Assembly (NCBI RefSeq): GCF_000621505.1 | Contig: NZ_JHYD01000033.1 | Span: 1-64,000 of the forward strand | DNA: 64,000 nt | From: Ruminiclostridium cellobioparum DSM 1351 = ATCC 15832 | Lineage (GTDB): Bacteria > Bacillota > Clostridia > Acetivibrionales > DSM-1351 | Direction of reading: 5' to 3' | Shown here: piece by piece, positions 17,195 to 25,230 of the stretch | Numbering within the stretch: position 1 is the first letter of the stretch | Layout: every line of letters starts with the position of its first letter | Position numbers and translations under genes: made by a program | Notes under the pieces: model-generated | The model's input: the letters and a program-made list of their open reading frames with translations, nothing else | Told to the model about the DNA's origin: nothing | Databases searched by the model: none

Positions 17195-18577
17195 TCAGCC
17201 CGCCTTTAAGGCCGGCTCCTCAAAAGAACCTTTCCGGATAAACTCTTCCCTGATGACCTTAAAGCCGATAGGAGTGAAGATCAGGACACAGAACAGTTCA
17301 GCAAACGGATAACAATACCATACTCCGTTCAAACCAAAGATTTTTCCGAACAGAAATGCACCCGGCAGAATAAACACCAGCTGGCGGAGCAGTGACATTA
17401 CAAGTGATTTCATACCGTGACCCACTGCCTGGAACATGGTTGTTATTATGATACCAAAAGCGGCCGGCAGGAAACAAAGGCTGATTGTCTTGAGCGCATA
17501 AATTCCAATATCGGATCTTTGACCGAAAATAGACAGAAGCTGACCCGGTATCAATTGGAACATCAACAGCCCCAGTGACATAATAATAATGGTAACCGTC
17601 AGTGAGAGATAGAAAGTCTTATAAAATCTCTTCTTTTTATTTGCACCAAAATTATAAGCCATAATAGGCATTGCTCCCTGTGTTAATCCGAAAACAGGCA
17701 TAAATACGAAGGATTGCAGTTTGAAATAAATACCCAGAACGGCAATAGCTGTTTCCGAGTAGGACATAAGTATGGCGTTCAGCCCGGTGGTGGTAGCAGA
17801 TCCGATAGCGTTCATCACTATGGAAGGTGCACCGACTTTGTATATGTTGACCACATTTTCCTTTTTCAGTTTGAGGCCTTTGAGCGTCAGATGAATATCA
17901 TGGCTTTTCAGCCTGAACATAGTCATAACATAGGTCATTGCGGTCAGCTGACCGATAACGGTTGCAACGGCCGAACCGGCAATACCCAGCTCGGGGAACC
18001 CGAACAAACCGAAAATCAGTATGGGATTCAGAATAATATTGGTTATTGCACCGATGAGCTGCGATATCATTGGAATGAGCATATTACCGGTTGCCTGGAG
18101 GGTCTTTGAATGGATTATTTCAATAAACATTCCAGCCGACGCAGCAGTTACTATTGTCAGATAGGTCGTACCCATGGATATTACCCTGGGGTTATCTGAA
18201 AACAGCGATATAAACGGCCCTGAGGCCACCAGACCGATTATTACAAAAGCAGCAGCATTCAATATGGCAAGGAACAGGCCTGTCCTTGCAGTAACAGTGG
18301 CCTCGTCGACTTTGCCCTCACCCAGCTTTCTGGCTATGAGAGAGTTTGTTCCTATACCTACGCCGACAGCAAACGCCAAAGTCAGAATCTGCATGGGAAA
18401 AGCTATTGAAACGGCAGTAAAAGCTTCTTCGCCCAATTTTGAAACAAAATAACTGTCAACAACATTGTAGAGGGACTGAACCAGCATTGAAAGCATAGCC
18501 GGAAGTGACATACCGGCTAAAAGTCTTCCGACCGGTACAGTACCCATTTTTTCAGATTTTAAATTATCTTTCTGCAT
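17195..18577 (-). CDS. MATE family multidrug/Na+ antiporter
   Basis: A 460-residue protein with about twelve membrane segments and MATE motifs (LAGMSLPAMLSMLVQSLYNVVD, IGTNSLIARKLGEG, FGLTQGAMPIMAYNFGA). MATE proteins export drugs or metabolites in exchange for Na+ or H+. I chose ATG 18577, preceded on the minus strand by AAAGGGGTT; a longer start at 18643 has no ribosome site. It is a single gene facing the flagellar operon. Confidence 0.92.
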   Translation of the reverse strand: MQKDNLKSEKMGTVPVGRLLAGMSLPAMLSMLVQSLYNVVDSYFVSKLGEEAFTAVSIAFPMQILTLAFAVGVGIGTNSLIARKLGEGKVDEATVTARTGLFLAILNAAAFVIIGLVASGPFISLFSDNPRVISMGTTYLTIVTAASAGMFIEIIHSKTLQATGNMLIPMISQLIGAITNIILNPILIFGLFGFPELGIAGSAVATVIGQLTAMTYVMTMFRLKSHDIHLTLKGLKLKKENVVNIYKVGAPSIVMNAIGSATTTGLNAILMSYSETAIAVLGIYFKLQSFVFMPVFGLTQGAMPIMAYNFGANKKKRFYKTFYLSLTVTIIIMSLGLLMFQLIPGQLLSIFGQRSDIGIYALKTISLCFLPAAFGIIITTMFQAVGHGMKSLVMSLLRQLVFILPGAFLFGKIFGLNGVWYCYPFAELFCVLIFTPIGFKVIREEFIRKGSFEEPALKAG

Positions 18578-18813
18578 ATTAACCCCTTTAATTCTGTAAA
18601 TAAAAGAACATTTATTCGAACAATTGATTTTATCAAATAACACAGTTAAAAGTCAAATATATTTATGAAGGCCGGCAAATGGATATTATAGCTATTTGCC
18701 CATACTGTGAAAATATGATATTGTGAGTATGATTGCAGAATAAGTTATAAAGAAAAACTGTATTGAGGGAATAATTGAAAGTATTACAGTATTACACGAA
18801 AGGCAGGTAAACC

Positions 18814-19299
18814 ATGGAGTATAATAAGCTGGACAAGAGAATTCTAATATCATGGAGAATTTCAAGGTTAATAAGATTAATTATAATAGCTGTTGTTATA
18901 GGGATACCTTTGTTTTTCCTGTCGAAGGCGGATTTTTTCCAGCCCTTTAAACATTATGCATACATGGGGGCCGGTTTAATACTTCTCTATAAATTGTTTG
19001 GTCTGTTTATTTATCCGGCAGTAGAATACAGACAGTGGGGATATATAATAACAGATGACAGGGTTGAAATCCGTCACGGAATATTTTTTGTAGGAAATAC
19101 AATTGTTCCCATTGTCAGAATCCAGCATATAACGGTGTCACAGGGCCCAATCATAAGGAAGCTTGGCATTTCGGTAGTCAATATTCACACAGCAAGCGGG
19201 CAGTTCAGTATTGAAGGCATTTCCACGGATGAGGCCGATTCGATTGCAGAGAACCTGCGGGGCAAATTATATAAAAGATTGGATGCTCAGGAGAATTAG
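18814..19299 (+). CDS. bPH2 (YdbS-like) membrane protein
   Basis: A 161-residue protein with two N-terminal membrane segments and one bacterial PH domain (VEIRHGIFFVGNTIVPIVRI, QHITVSQGPIIRKLG). It matches the YdbS/DUF304 family, always found next to a YdbT-like partner with several PH domains. The function is not settled; membrane stress protection has been proposed for the pair. It lies 42 bp before its partner. Confidence 0.85.
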   Translation: MEYNKLDKRILISWRISRLIRLIIIAVVIGIPLFFLSKADFFQPFKHYAYMGAGLILLYKLFGLFIYPAVEYRQWGYIITDDRVEIRHGIFFVGNTIVPIVRIQHITVSQGPIIRKLGISVVNIHTASGQFSIEGISTDEADSIAENLRGKLYKRLDAQEN

Positions 19300-19341
19300 G
19301 TATCCGTTCACAATTCCAATATGATTTGATGGAGGTAAAAA

Positions 19342-20760
19342 GTGGATTTCAAACACAGAAGAGGAAACTATCTGATAATATTTGAAAAAGTAATTGAACT
19401 GCCAATACTTATTTTAGGAGCTCTCGCAAGTATCATCCTTGTCAAGAATTTCGATGCTCAGGCTGTAATGCCGCTGGTGTTTATATTATTCAGCCCTATT
19501 TCAAGGCTGATCAGCTACCTGTTCACTTTTTACACCCTGGAGGAGGACCATTTGCTGGTAGAGTCGGGGGTTTTTACAAAGCAGCGGGTGGAGATACCTT
19601 TTTCCACAATAACCACCGTTGACCTGTCACAAAATATATTATTCCAATTATTCAAGGTTTATAAAATCAAAGTGGACAATGCCAGCCAGACAAATGATAC
19701 GGCCAACAAATCAAATATTGTGCTGACTTTAAAAATAGACCAGGCAATACAATTTAAAGAGGTATTGACAAAAGGTAAAAATACTCAGGAGATCAGGGAG
19801 CAGGAAGCTGAGACTGATGCAATCAAGGCAATGCCCCAGGATTTTGTTAAACTTGGCCTGCTGCAGTCAAAGTGGGTTTACTTTCTAAGTATCATAGCTG
19901 TCGCAGGTCCGTTTTTGGGTATTGTTGCTCCAAAGCTTGAGAATATATTTCAGGACATGCTTATCGGCGGATTGATTGCAGCCGCAATTATCTTGGGCTA
20001 TGTACTTTCGGTAGCCCTGTCGCTTGGCAAAAGTGTTCTAACCTACTATAACTTTAAGGTTTGGGCCACTGACGATACGGTAAAAATAAAATACGGCCTG
20101 CTCAATAAAAAGAGCTTTTCCCTGCAGAAAAGCAAGATAAACGGAATAATATTCAAACAGAGTTTGCTTATGCGGCTGTGTGGTTTTTATACTGCCGAAG
20201 TTATCGTAATAGGCTATGGTGATGCCGATAAAGAGGGTGAGACCGAAAGGGCCATAATCTTTCCCATAGCAACTCTGGAAAGATTAAAGAAAATAGTTGA
20301 CAGGCTGCTGCCGGAATATTCTGTTGAATACACCTTGTGCCACCCGGACAGAGGAGCGGTGAGGTACTTTTTTGTGAATCCGGGTTTTATATCGGCCCTT
20401 ATTACTGTGGCAATATCGGTAATGGTTTCAATAGCCGTCGGTCAGCCGCTGATCGCTGCCGCAGCCACAGTACTTCTGATATTGGCAGTAATAGATGTGC
20501 TTCTAAGGTTTAAAAATTCAGGAATAAGTGTAGGCAATAAAAATGTTGTACTGTCTGCCGGAGGTTTCAGCAGGTGGATGGCATTCATAAAGACCGGAAG
20601 TATAGAGAGCGTCACTTCAAAAGGGAGTATGTTCAAGAGGGAGAGGGGGTATGTCTCAATATCGCTGGGATATGTGGCCCCGGCACGTGCCGCCCGCCTG
20701 ACCTCGTATAACCTGCCTGCCGACCAGTTTGAACAGCTCCAGAGTGTTCTGAAATACTGA
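19342..20760 (+). CDS. bPH2 (YdbT-like) membrane protein with multiple PH domains
   Basis: A 472-residue protein with alternating membrane segment pairs and three bPH2 domains (starting near residues 60, 240 and 385). GTG 19342 is preceded by GGAGG at 19331-19335. It is the usual partner of the YdbS-like protein just upstream and the two probably form one membrane complex. Confidence 0.85.
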   Translation: MDFKHRRGNYLIIFEKVIELPILILGALASIILVKNFDAQAVMPLVFILFSPISRLISYLFTFYTLEEDHLLVESGVFTKQRVEIPFSTITTVDLSQNILFQLFKVYKIKVDNASQTNDTANKSNIVLTLKIDQAIQFKEVLTKGKNTQEIREQEAETDAIKAMPQDFVKLGLLQSKWVYFLSIIAVAGPFLGIVAPKLENIFQDMLIGGLIAAAIILGYVLSVALSLGKSVLTYYNFKVWATDDTVKIKYGLLNKKSFSLQKSKINGIIFKQSLLMRLCGFYTAEVIVIGYGDADKEGETERAIIFPIATLERLKKIVDRLLPEYSVEYTLCHPDRGAVRYFFVNPGFISALITVAISVMVSIAVGQPLIAAAATVLLILAVIDVLLRFKNSGISVGNKNVVLSAGGFSRWMAFIKTGSIESVTSKGSMFKRERGYVSISLGYVAPARAARLTSYNLPADQFEQLQSVLKY

Positions 20761-20838
20761 CGTGTCAATGCACTGAATTTGTGTGCTTAAATATAGTGAA
20801 AATGAGAAAAAAATATCGCATTGTTTTATATTTTAGTA

Positions 20839-20867
20839 TTGATTTGTTAAAGTATCTGTGTTACTAT
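20839..20867 (+). promoter_or_regulatory. Promoter of tRNA-Leu
   Basis: TTGATT (20839-20844) and TACTAT (20862-20867) are separated by 17 bp, with the tRNA beginning 24 bp further on. The spacing is ideal for a vegetative sigma-A promoter. Confidence 0.6.
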
Positions 20868-20890
20868 ATTTAAGCAGCAGAAAAACATAT

Positions 20891-20977
20891 GCCGAAGTGG
20901 TGAAATTGGCAGACGCACTGGACTCAAAATCCAGCGTACGCGAGTACATGTCGGTTCGAGTCCGACCTTCGGCACCA
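20891..20977 (+). tRNA. tRNA-Leu (anticodon CAA)
   Basis: A complete class II tRNA. The acceptor arm GCCGAAG (20891-20897) pairs with CTTCGGC (20967-20973), followed by A and an encoded CCA. The anticodon stem CTGGA/TCCAG encloses CTCAAAA, giving anticodon CAA. A long variable arm is present. The last 76 bases are duplicated at 21873-21948. Confidence 0.97.
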
Positions 20978-20985
20978 AAGTATTT

Positions 20986-21018
20986 AAAACGTTAGAATCC
21001 AAAGGGTTCTAGCGTTTT
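20986..21018 (+). terminator. Terminator after tRNA-Leu
   Basis: AAAACGTTAGAATCC (20986-21000) pairs with the following GGGTTCTAGCGTTTT, followed by T residues. It lies inside the cassette and so is not the ancestral tRNA terminator. Confidence 0.7.
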
Positions 21019-21161
21019 TCGATTTTTATGGATAACAGTAAAATGACCCTTATTTTAACAGAGAGTCCACCGCTACTGAAACTCAAATTTTCCTAGTACT
21101 GGATCCAAGGAAATGTGATTTTCTGTTTGAAGAGAACCCTTTGGCAGATTTTGCAGTAAGG

Positions 21162-21210
21162 TTGATTATTTCGTATTTTTGGCATATAATAAAAGTGAGA
21201 AAGTGAGAAA
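21162..21210 (+). promoter_or_regulatory. Promoter and tandem-repeat operator of the toxin-antitoxin pair
   Basis: TTGATT (21162-21167) and TATAAT (21185-21190) are 17 bp apart. Right after the -10 box are two tandem copies of GTGAGAAA (21195-21202 and 21203-21210), a likely autoregulatory site for the AbrB-type antitoxin. Between 21019 and 21161 nothing else is visible. Confidence 0.6.
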
Positions 21211-21231
21211 TTCCGAAAAGGAGGTTTTATC

Positions 21232-21501
21232 ATGATTGTTGAATTACGTCAAAAATCACAGGTGACAATCCCGGCTGATATTTTAAAGGCGTTGAATCTA
21301 AAGGCAGGCGACAAGCTGGAATTTACAGTACAGGACGGCAAAATAATCGTACAGCCTGTTGTAACCGTTCCAAAAGACCAAGCATGGTTTTGGTCGGAAA
21401 ATTGGCAAGCCGAAGAAAGAATTGTTGATGAACAGATAAAAAACGGACAGGTAAAGAGCTTTGATAATATTGACGCTTTGATTGAGGACTTGGACACATG
21501 A
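21232..21501 (+). CDS. AbrB/MazE-type antitoxin
   Basis: An 89-residue protein with an N-terminal SpoVT/AbrB swapped-hairpin domain (LRQKSQVTIPADILKALNLK, AGDKLEFTVQDGKIIV) and an acidic C-terminal tail (SFDNIDALIEDLDT) suited to neutralising a RelE-type partner. AAAAGGAGG precedes the ATG at 21232. Its stop overlaps the toxin start by four bases. It is carried in the cassette between the tRNA-Leu repeats. Confidence 0.85.
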   Translation: MIVELRQKSQVTIPADILKALNLKAGDKLEFTVQDGKIIVQPVVTVPKDQAWFWSENWQAEERIVDEQIKNGQVKSFDNIDALIEDLDT

Positions 21502-21758
21502 TTTTTACACGTTCTGACAGGTTTAAGAACAATTACGCAAAACTGAATGATGAAATAAAGAAAAGGGTCAAAGCCAAGTTAAAATTGATGTCCGAAAATC
21601 CAATGCACCCTTCCTTACGTACTAAACGGGTACAGGGGACAGAAAACATATTTGAAGCCAGCATCAGCATGAGTATCCGTATGACGTGGCAGTATGTTGA
21701 AAGAGGTATCCTGTTGCGTAATGTTGGAGAGCATGACGAAACCTTAAAGAATCCGTGA
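21498..21758 (+). CDS. RelE/ParE-type toxin
   Basis: An 86-residue basic protein with the RelE/ParE fold pattern: SDRFKNNYAKLNDEIKKRVK helix, then a strand-rich end IRMTWQYVERGILLRNVGEH with the family's terminal G-x-H-D. RelE toxins usually cleave mRNA and ParE poisons gyrase; I cannot tell which applies. It is translationally coupled to the antitoxin (ATGA at 21498). Confidence 0.82.
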   Translation: MIFTRSDRFKNNYAKLNDEIKKRVKAKLKLMSENPMHPSLRTKRVQGTENIFEASISMSIRMTWQYVERGILLRNVGEHDETLKNP

Positions 21759-21957
21759 AATTCAGCCGATAGGCACTGGACTATAGCAAAAAATGACGGT
21801 TAAAACAAAGTGAGCCCATTGCTACTGAACATGTTAATGGACGGAAGAATACAGTAAAATAAACGGTTGAGGGAAATTGGCAGACGCACTGGACTCAAAA
21901 TCCAGCGTACGCGAGTACATGTCGGTTCGAGTCCGACCTTCGGCACCAGAAAAAAAC

Positions 21958-21987
21958 AAAGGGTTTCAGCATTAGCTGAAACCCTTT
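21958..21987. terminator. Terminator beyond the partial tRNA copy, probably the ancestral tRNA-Leu terminator
   Basis: AAAGGGTTTCAGC (21958-21970) pairs perfectly with GCTGAAACCCTTT (21975-21987) around ATTA. It follows the duplicated tRNA end by nine bases and also lies at the 3' end of the minus-strand ABC operon. Confidence 0.82.
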
Positions 21988-22007
21988 AATCATTGCGGGC
22001 AAAAATT

Positions 22008-22652
22008 TTATAAATCAACTTGCTCAAAACGCTTTGCAGAAACCTGATATGCAAACATCATTCCGATAATATATAATATTATGCCAACAGCCAGTATGGG
22101 CAATTGCCGGAACATTATAGCTGGCAAAACGCTGTCGAGCCACTCGAACCTCGGAAAATGAACGATCACCTCCATTATAATCACTGCTATAGCAGCCGGT
22201 ATGATGGCCAGCAGGAACGCCATGTCCACTTTATAGGCTGTTTTGAAAAACTGTGTAAGCAAGATCACATTAAAGATAGCATATATCATCAGTCCAAAGC
22301 CATAGTAAGCCACGTTTGCCTCAATACCAGCCGGATTGCCATTCGGCAAAACATGAACGCGCAGTACTGCAAAGGGTAGGGAAATAAGCAGCTGTGTCAT
22401 CTGGGCCAAAATCATAAGCAGGCATTTGGCTTTTACCGTATCCCTCTTTTTCACTGGTAGCAGTGCAGTATAGTAAATATCGTTTGTTTCTCGACCATAC
22501 ATAAAAGTAAGATACGGTGCAAGGCAGCCGAACAGGAACACCATGCCATAAGGATACGCCGGAACAATAACCAGCGCACCAAGCAATGTAAAAGTATACA
22601 GATTGGGGTGGGCGGCCAGTCGCAGTTCCTTGTAAAGTAGATTAAATATCAT
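22008..22652 (-). CDS. ABC-2 type transporter permease
   Basis: A 214-residue protein with about five to six membrane segments. It begins MIFNLLYKELRLAAHP, typical of ABC-2 permeases, and a charged cytoplasmic loop carries YTALLPVKKRDTVKAK. Its start overlaps the ATPase gene by 11 bp. The three-gene set regulator-ATPase-permease resembles small export systems for peptide antibiotics, but no substrate is evident. Confidence 0.82.
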   Translation of the reverse strand: MIFNLLYKELRLAAHPNLYTFTLLGALVIVPAYPYGMVFLFGCLAPYLTFMYGRETNDIYYTALLPVKKRDTVKAKCLLMILAQMTQLLISLPFAVLRVHVLPNGNPAGIEANVAYYGFGLMIYAIFNVILLTQFFKTAYKVDMAFLLAIIPAAIAVIIMEVIVHFPRFEWLDSVLPAIMFRQLPILAVGIILYIIGMMFAYQVSAKRFEQVDL

Positions 22653-23388
22653 AGTTTCTCCTTTCAGTGCGTATCATAATCTCTTCTAAAGACAGTTGCC
22701 CATTTTCACCAGGCTCCTTCAGATTTTGAAAGGACTGGATAAAGACGGACTTTTCAGCGCTTTTCAAAAGTTTCCCATCCTTGATATAGGTAATATCGTC
22801 GGCGCATTTTTCCAAATCAGATGTAATATGAGTGGAAAAAAGGATGCTTCTTTCCCCGTCTTTCACAAGCTGCCGGAACAATCCCAGCAAATCGTCGCGG
22901 GATACCGGGTCAAGCCCGCTTGTGGGTTCATCCAAAATCAACAGCCTGGCATTATGGGATAACGCAAGAGCTAACATATATTTAACTCTCATGCCGGAGG
23001 AAAGTTCCTTTACCCGTTTTTGCGGGTCAAGAGCAAAAGCCTTAAGATACTTTTGATAGACTTCCTCGTCCCAATTTCGGTAAAAACGCTTTGTGACTGT
23101 CGTAATAACAGCCAACTTTTTGTGCTTGTAGAAATCAATCTCACCTAAAACCACACCGATGTTTTGCTTACAGCTTTCTTCATTTTTCATAAAGCTGCGG
23201 CCAAACATTTCAATCTCCCCGCTGTCTGGACGCACCAGATTTAGCATGGATTTTAAGGTTGTGGTCTTTCCTGCGCCGTTTTTTCCAATTAACCCCATAA
23301 TCCTGCCCTGTGGCAACGAAAACGTGATGTCATGTAATGTAAAACTTGTATAACGTTTCGTTATCCCTTGTACGGATAATATATTCAT
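22642..23388 (-). CDS. ABC transporter ATP-binding protein
   Basis: A 248-residue ATPase with Walker A (GLIGKNGAGKTTTLKSML), signature (KELSSGMRVKYMLALAL) and Walker B (LLILDEPTSGLDP). The closest class is the YtrB/BcrA-like group that works with ABC-2 permeases. Its ATG overlaps the regulator stop as ATGA (23385-23388), so all three genes are co-translated. Confidence 0.92.
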   Translation of the reverse strand: MNILSVQGITKRYTSFTLHDITFSLPQGRIMGLIGKNGAGKTTTLKSMLNLVRPDSGEIEMFGRSFMKNEESCKQNIGVVLGEIDFYKHKKLAVITTVTKRFYRNWDEEVYQKYLKAFALDPQKRVKELSSGMRVKYMLALALSHNARLLILDEPTSGLDPVSRDDLLGLFRQLVKDGERSILFSTHITSDLEKCADDITYIKDGKLLKSAEKSVFIQSFQNLKEPGENGQLSLEEIMIRTERRNYDI

Positions 23389-23852
23389 GTTTTATCCTCC
23401 TTACCCTTGAAAAAAACGTCAACAGCCTTACCGGTCATCCGCAGAAAAGTTTTGCTGCTTACCAATGCAATTCCGGCGGTTGCCGGGTCGCTGTCCCCAA
23501 GAACCACCAGCGTATCGCCGGGTTGAAGTTTCAGCGTATCCCGCGCCTTTTTAGGCAATACGATTTGTCCTCTTTCGCCTATGGTTACCGTGCCAAAGAT
23601 ATGCTTGTTTTTAGGGCCGATAGGAACCCCCTCCTGTTCAGGGTCAAAACGTACCAGGTCATTTAGGGATACATCAAATAAATCGGCCAAAGCTTCACAT
23701 TTGAGAATATCAGGCAGGGAGTCTCCTGTTTCCCACTTTGCCACAGCCTGCCGTGTAACTCCAATTTGCTCGGCGACTTCCTCTTGCGACAAGCAGTGGC
23801 GGGCTCGTAGATGACGGAGATTGGCGGCAATATTATTTTTAGAATTATTCAT
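23385..23852 (-). CDS. XRE-family regulator with C-terminal SpoVT/AbrB domain
   Basis: A 155-residue protein. Residues about 5-60 form an XRE helix-turn-helix (LRARHCLSQEEVAEQIGVTR, QAVAKWETGDSLPD); residues about 85-130 form an AbrB-like domain (GTVTIGERGQIVLPKKARDT). The fusion gives two DNA-binding or dimerisation modules. I prefer ATG 23852 because GAGG lies ten bases upstream; ATG 23861 is only one base from it. It heads the ABC operon and probably controls it. Confidence 0.85.
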   Translation of the reverse strand: MNNSKNNIAANLRHLRARHCLSQEEVAEQIGVTRQAVAKWETGDSLPDILKCEALADLFDVSLNDLVRFDPEQEGVPIGPKNKHIFGTVTIGERGQIVLPKKARDTLKLQPGDTLVVLGDSDPATAGIALVSSKTFLRMTGKAVDVFFKGKEDKT

Positions 23853-24068
23853 ACTTTTCATACCTCACTAATTAAATAATACACCTAAAATTAAAAGCAT
23901 AAAACCAACCATTCCACACATATTATGTTAGTTTTGGTTGCATATATTGCAGCATGAACGCAAAGTGGAAAGGCACTGATGCAAATACGTTTGTCAAAGA
24001 GGAAAAAAGTTCCTGGTAATGGAGAATGATTAGACTGCCCTTTTGGACACAGATTGCTTTATCTACTA

Positions 24069-24605
24069 TTAATTACTTTTTAAATCTACCACATATATCT
24101 CGCTGTAAGGATCATATTTGCTTAAAATCAGTCTGGTATAATGACCGTCAAAGGCATTAAAAACACTGTTGATATATTCAAATGCAACCAGTAAATCTTT
24201 ATTTGTCATATTGTAACCCAGTGAAACATGAGGGACCCAGTTATTGGGCACGTAGTACGGATTAAATTTAGCATTGATATCCTTTAATAAGCTAAATACC
24301 TTCTCATTGATATCTATTAATTTGTTTGTGACTATCGGCGCATAATATAATACAGGCGGATGAAAAACACCGATTGACGAAAAATGAAGCTTTCCGGATT
24401 TTATAAAAACACCGCATGAGTCAACAACTTTTTTTAGGACGTCAATGATCCCTGGTTCATACTCAAAAATGGAAAGTGTAATGTGCGGCGGAATATTATA
24501 ATCCAATATACAGGAACCGATGTCTTTCTTGCATAAATTAAATATATCCTGCTTGATTTTTTCTCCTGTTATTTTATCAAAGCCCAAACTTATAGAATAG
24601 GTCAT
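24069..24605 (-). CDS. 2H phosphoesterase of the 2'-5' RNA ligase type
   Basis: A 178-residue protein with two HxT/S motifs, PPHITLSIFEYEPG (N-terminal half) and WVPHVSLGYNM (C-terminal half), the paired catalytic signatures of the 2H phosphoesterase fold. Members hydrolyse cyclic phosphates on RNA or nucleotides; the native substrate in clostridia is unknown. GGAG sits upstream of the ATG on the minus strand. It is a single gene. Confidence 0.82.
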   Translation of the reverse strand: MTYSISLGFDKITGEKIKQDIFNLCKKDIGSCILDYNIPPHITLSIFEYEPGIIDVLKKVVDSCGVFIKSGKLHFSSIGVFHPPVLYYAPIVTNKLIDINEKVFSLLKDINAKFNPYYVPNNWVPHVSLGYNMTNKDLLVAFEYINSVFNAFDGHYTRLILSKYDPYSEIYVVDLKSN

Positions 24606-24780
24606 GTGTACTCCAATTCTTATTTTAATTTAATATAGATACATTTATTATTTTGTTTTATTAAAATTTTTATTATAATTCAATGTTGTCAGTAATACCT
24701 GCGGTTAAGATAATTTACATAGGTTGTAAATAACCCCGGCCTATAATAGAAATTATACCCAAAGTAATAAAAAAAGTAAA

Positions 24781-24820
24781 AAAATAAAACTCAGGCATAC
24801 ATTATCCTGAGTTTTATTTT
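24781..24820. terminator. Strong bidirectional terminator
   Basis: AAAATAAAACTCAGG (24781-24795) pairs perfectly with CCTGAGTTTTATTTT (24806-24820) over 15 bp with a 10-base loop. It ends the 47-aa gene on the minus strand, 14 bases past its stop. Confidence 0.85.
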
Positions 24821-24834
24821 ATGTTCGAAAGGAG

Positions 24835-24978
24835 TTAACAATCATGGTGTCCGTTTCCGCACAAGAAGCAGAAAACTAAAATAAGAGCTATTATTAACCA
24901 CAATTGATTGTCATTAGAACATTCGGAGTGCTTGTTATTAAAAAATCCACCACGAACGGATTCTTCATTATCCGGCAT
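24835..24978 (-). CDS. 47-residue single-pass membrane protein
   Basis: A short gene on the minus strand with a good GGAGGG site seven bases before ATG 24978. The N-terminal half is polar (MPDNEESVRGGFFNNKH), followed by one membrane segment (LWLIIALILVFCFLC) and a Gly/His/Cys end (GNGHHDC). It has its own terminator. The layout resembles small clostridial sporulation or coat-associated membrane peptides, but I cannot name a family. Confidence 0.65.
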   Translation of the reverse strand: MPDNEESVRGGFFNNKHSECSNDNQLWLIIALILVFCFLCGNGHHDC

Positions 24979-25230
24979 ACTCTTACCCTCCCTCTAAATT
25001 AATATGGTACAGCATTTAAAACTTTAACACTAATACCATATTATTCATCAGAGACTCATGTGTTACAATTTTACAGTGAATAAATATAGTTAAATAAAAT
25101 TAAATTTGTAAATTCCTGCTTCGGCAAAATTTCCATGAATGTTTTATATAAAAGCTATCAATAGTTAGTTGTTATACTCTGATTTATTTCTATATATTAT
25201 ACAGAATATGGAATAAATTAGGAGGAAAAT

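Larger units (their letters stand above)
20902..21948 (+). repeat. 76-bp direct repeat of the tRNA-Leu 3' part flanking a 0.9-kb cassette
   Basis: Bases 20902-20977 and 21873-21948 are identical and run from GAAATTGG of the D-arm to the CCA end. The second copy lacks the acceptor 5' strand (CGGTTGAG replaces GCCGAAGT), so it cannot fold into a tRNA. An intact tRNA on one side and a partial copy on the other is the classical footprint of integration into a tRNA gene. The enclosed DNA holds only a toxin-antitoxin pair and no integrase. Confidence 0.85.

Noticed and set aside
21873-21948. A second tRNA-Leu gene
   Set aside because: The acceptor 5' strand and part of the D-arm are missing, so it cannot fold into a tRNA. 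It is a partial duplicate.
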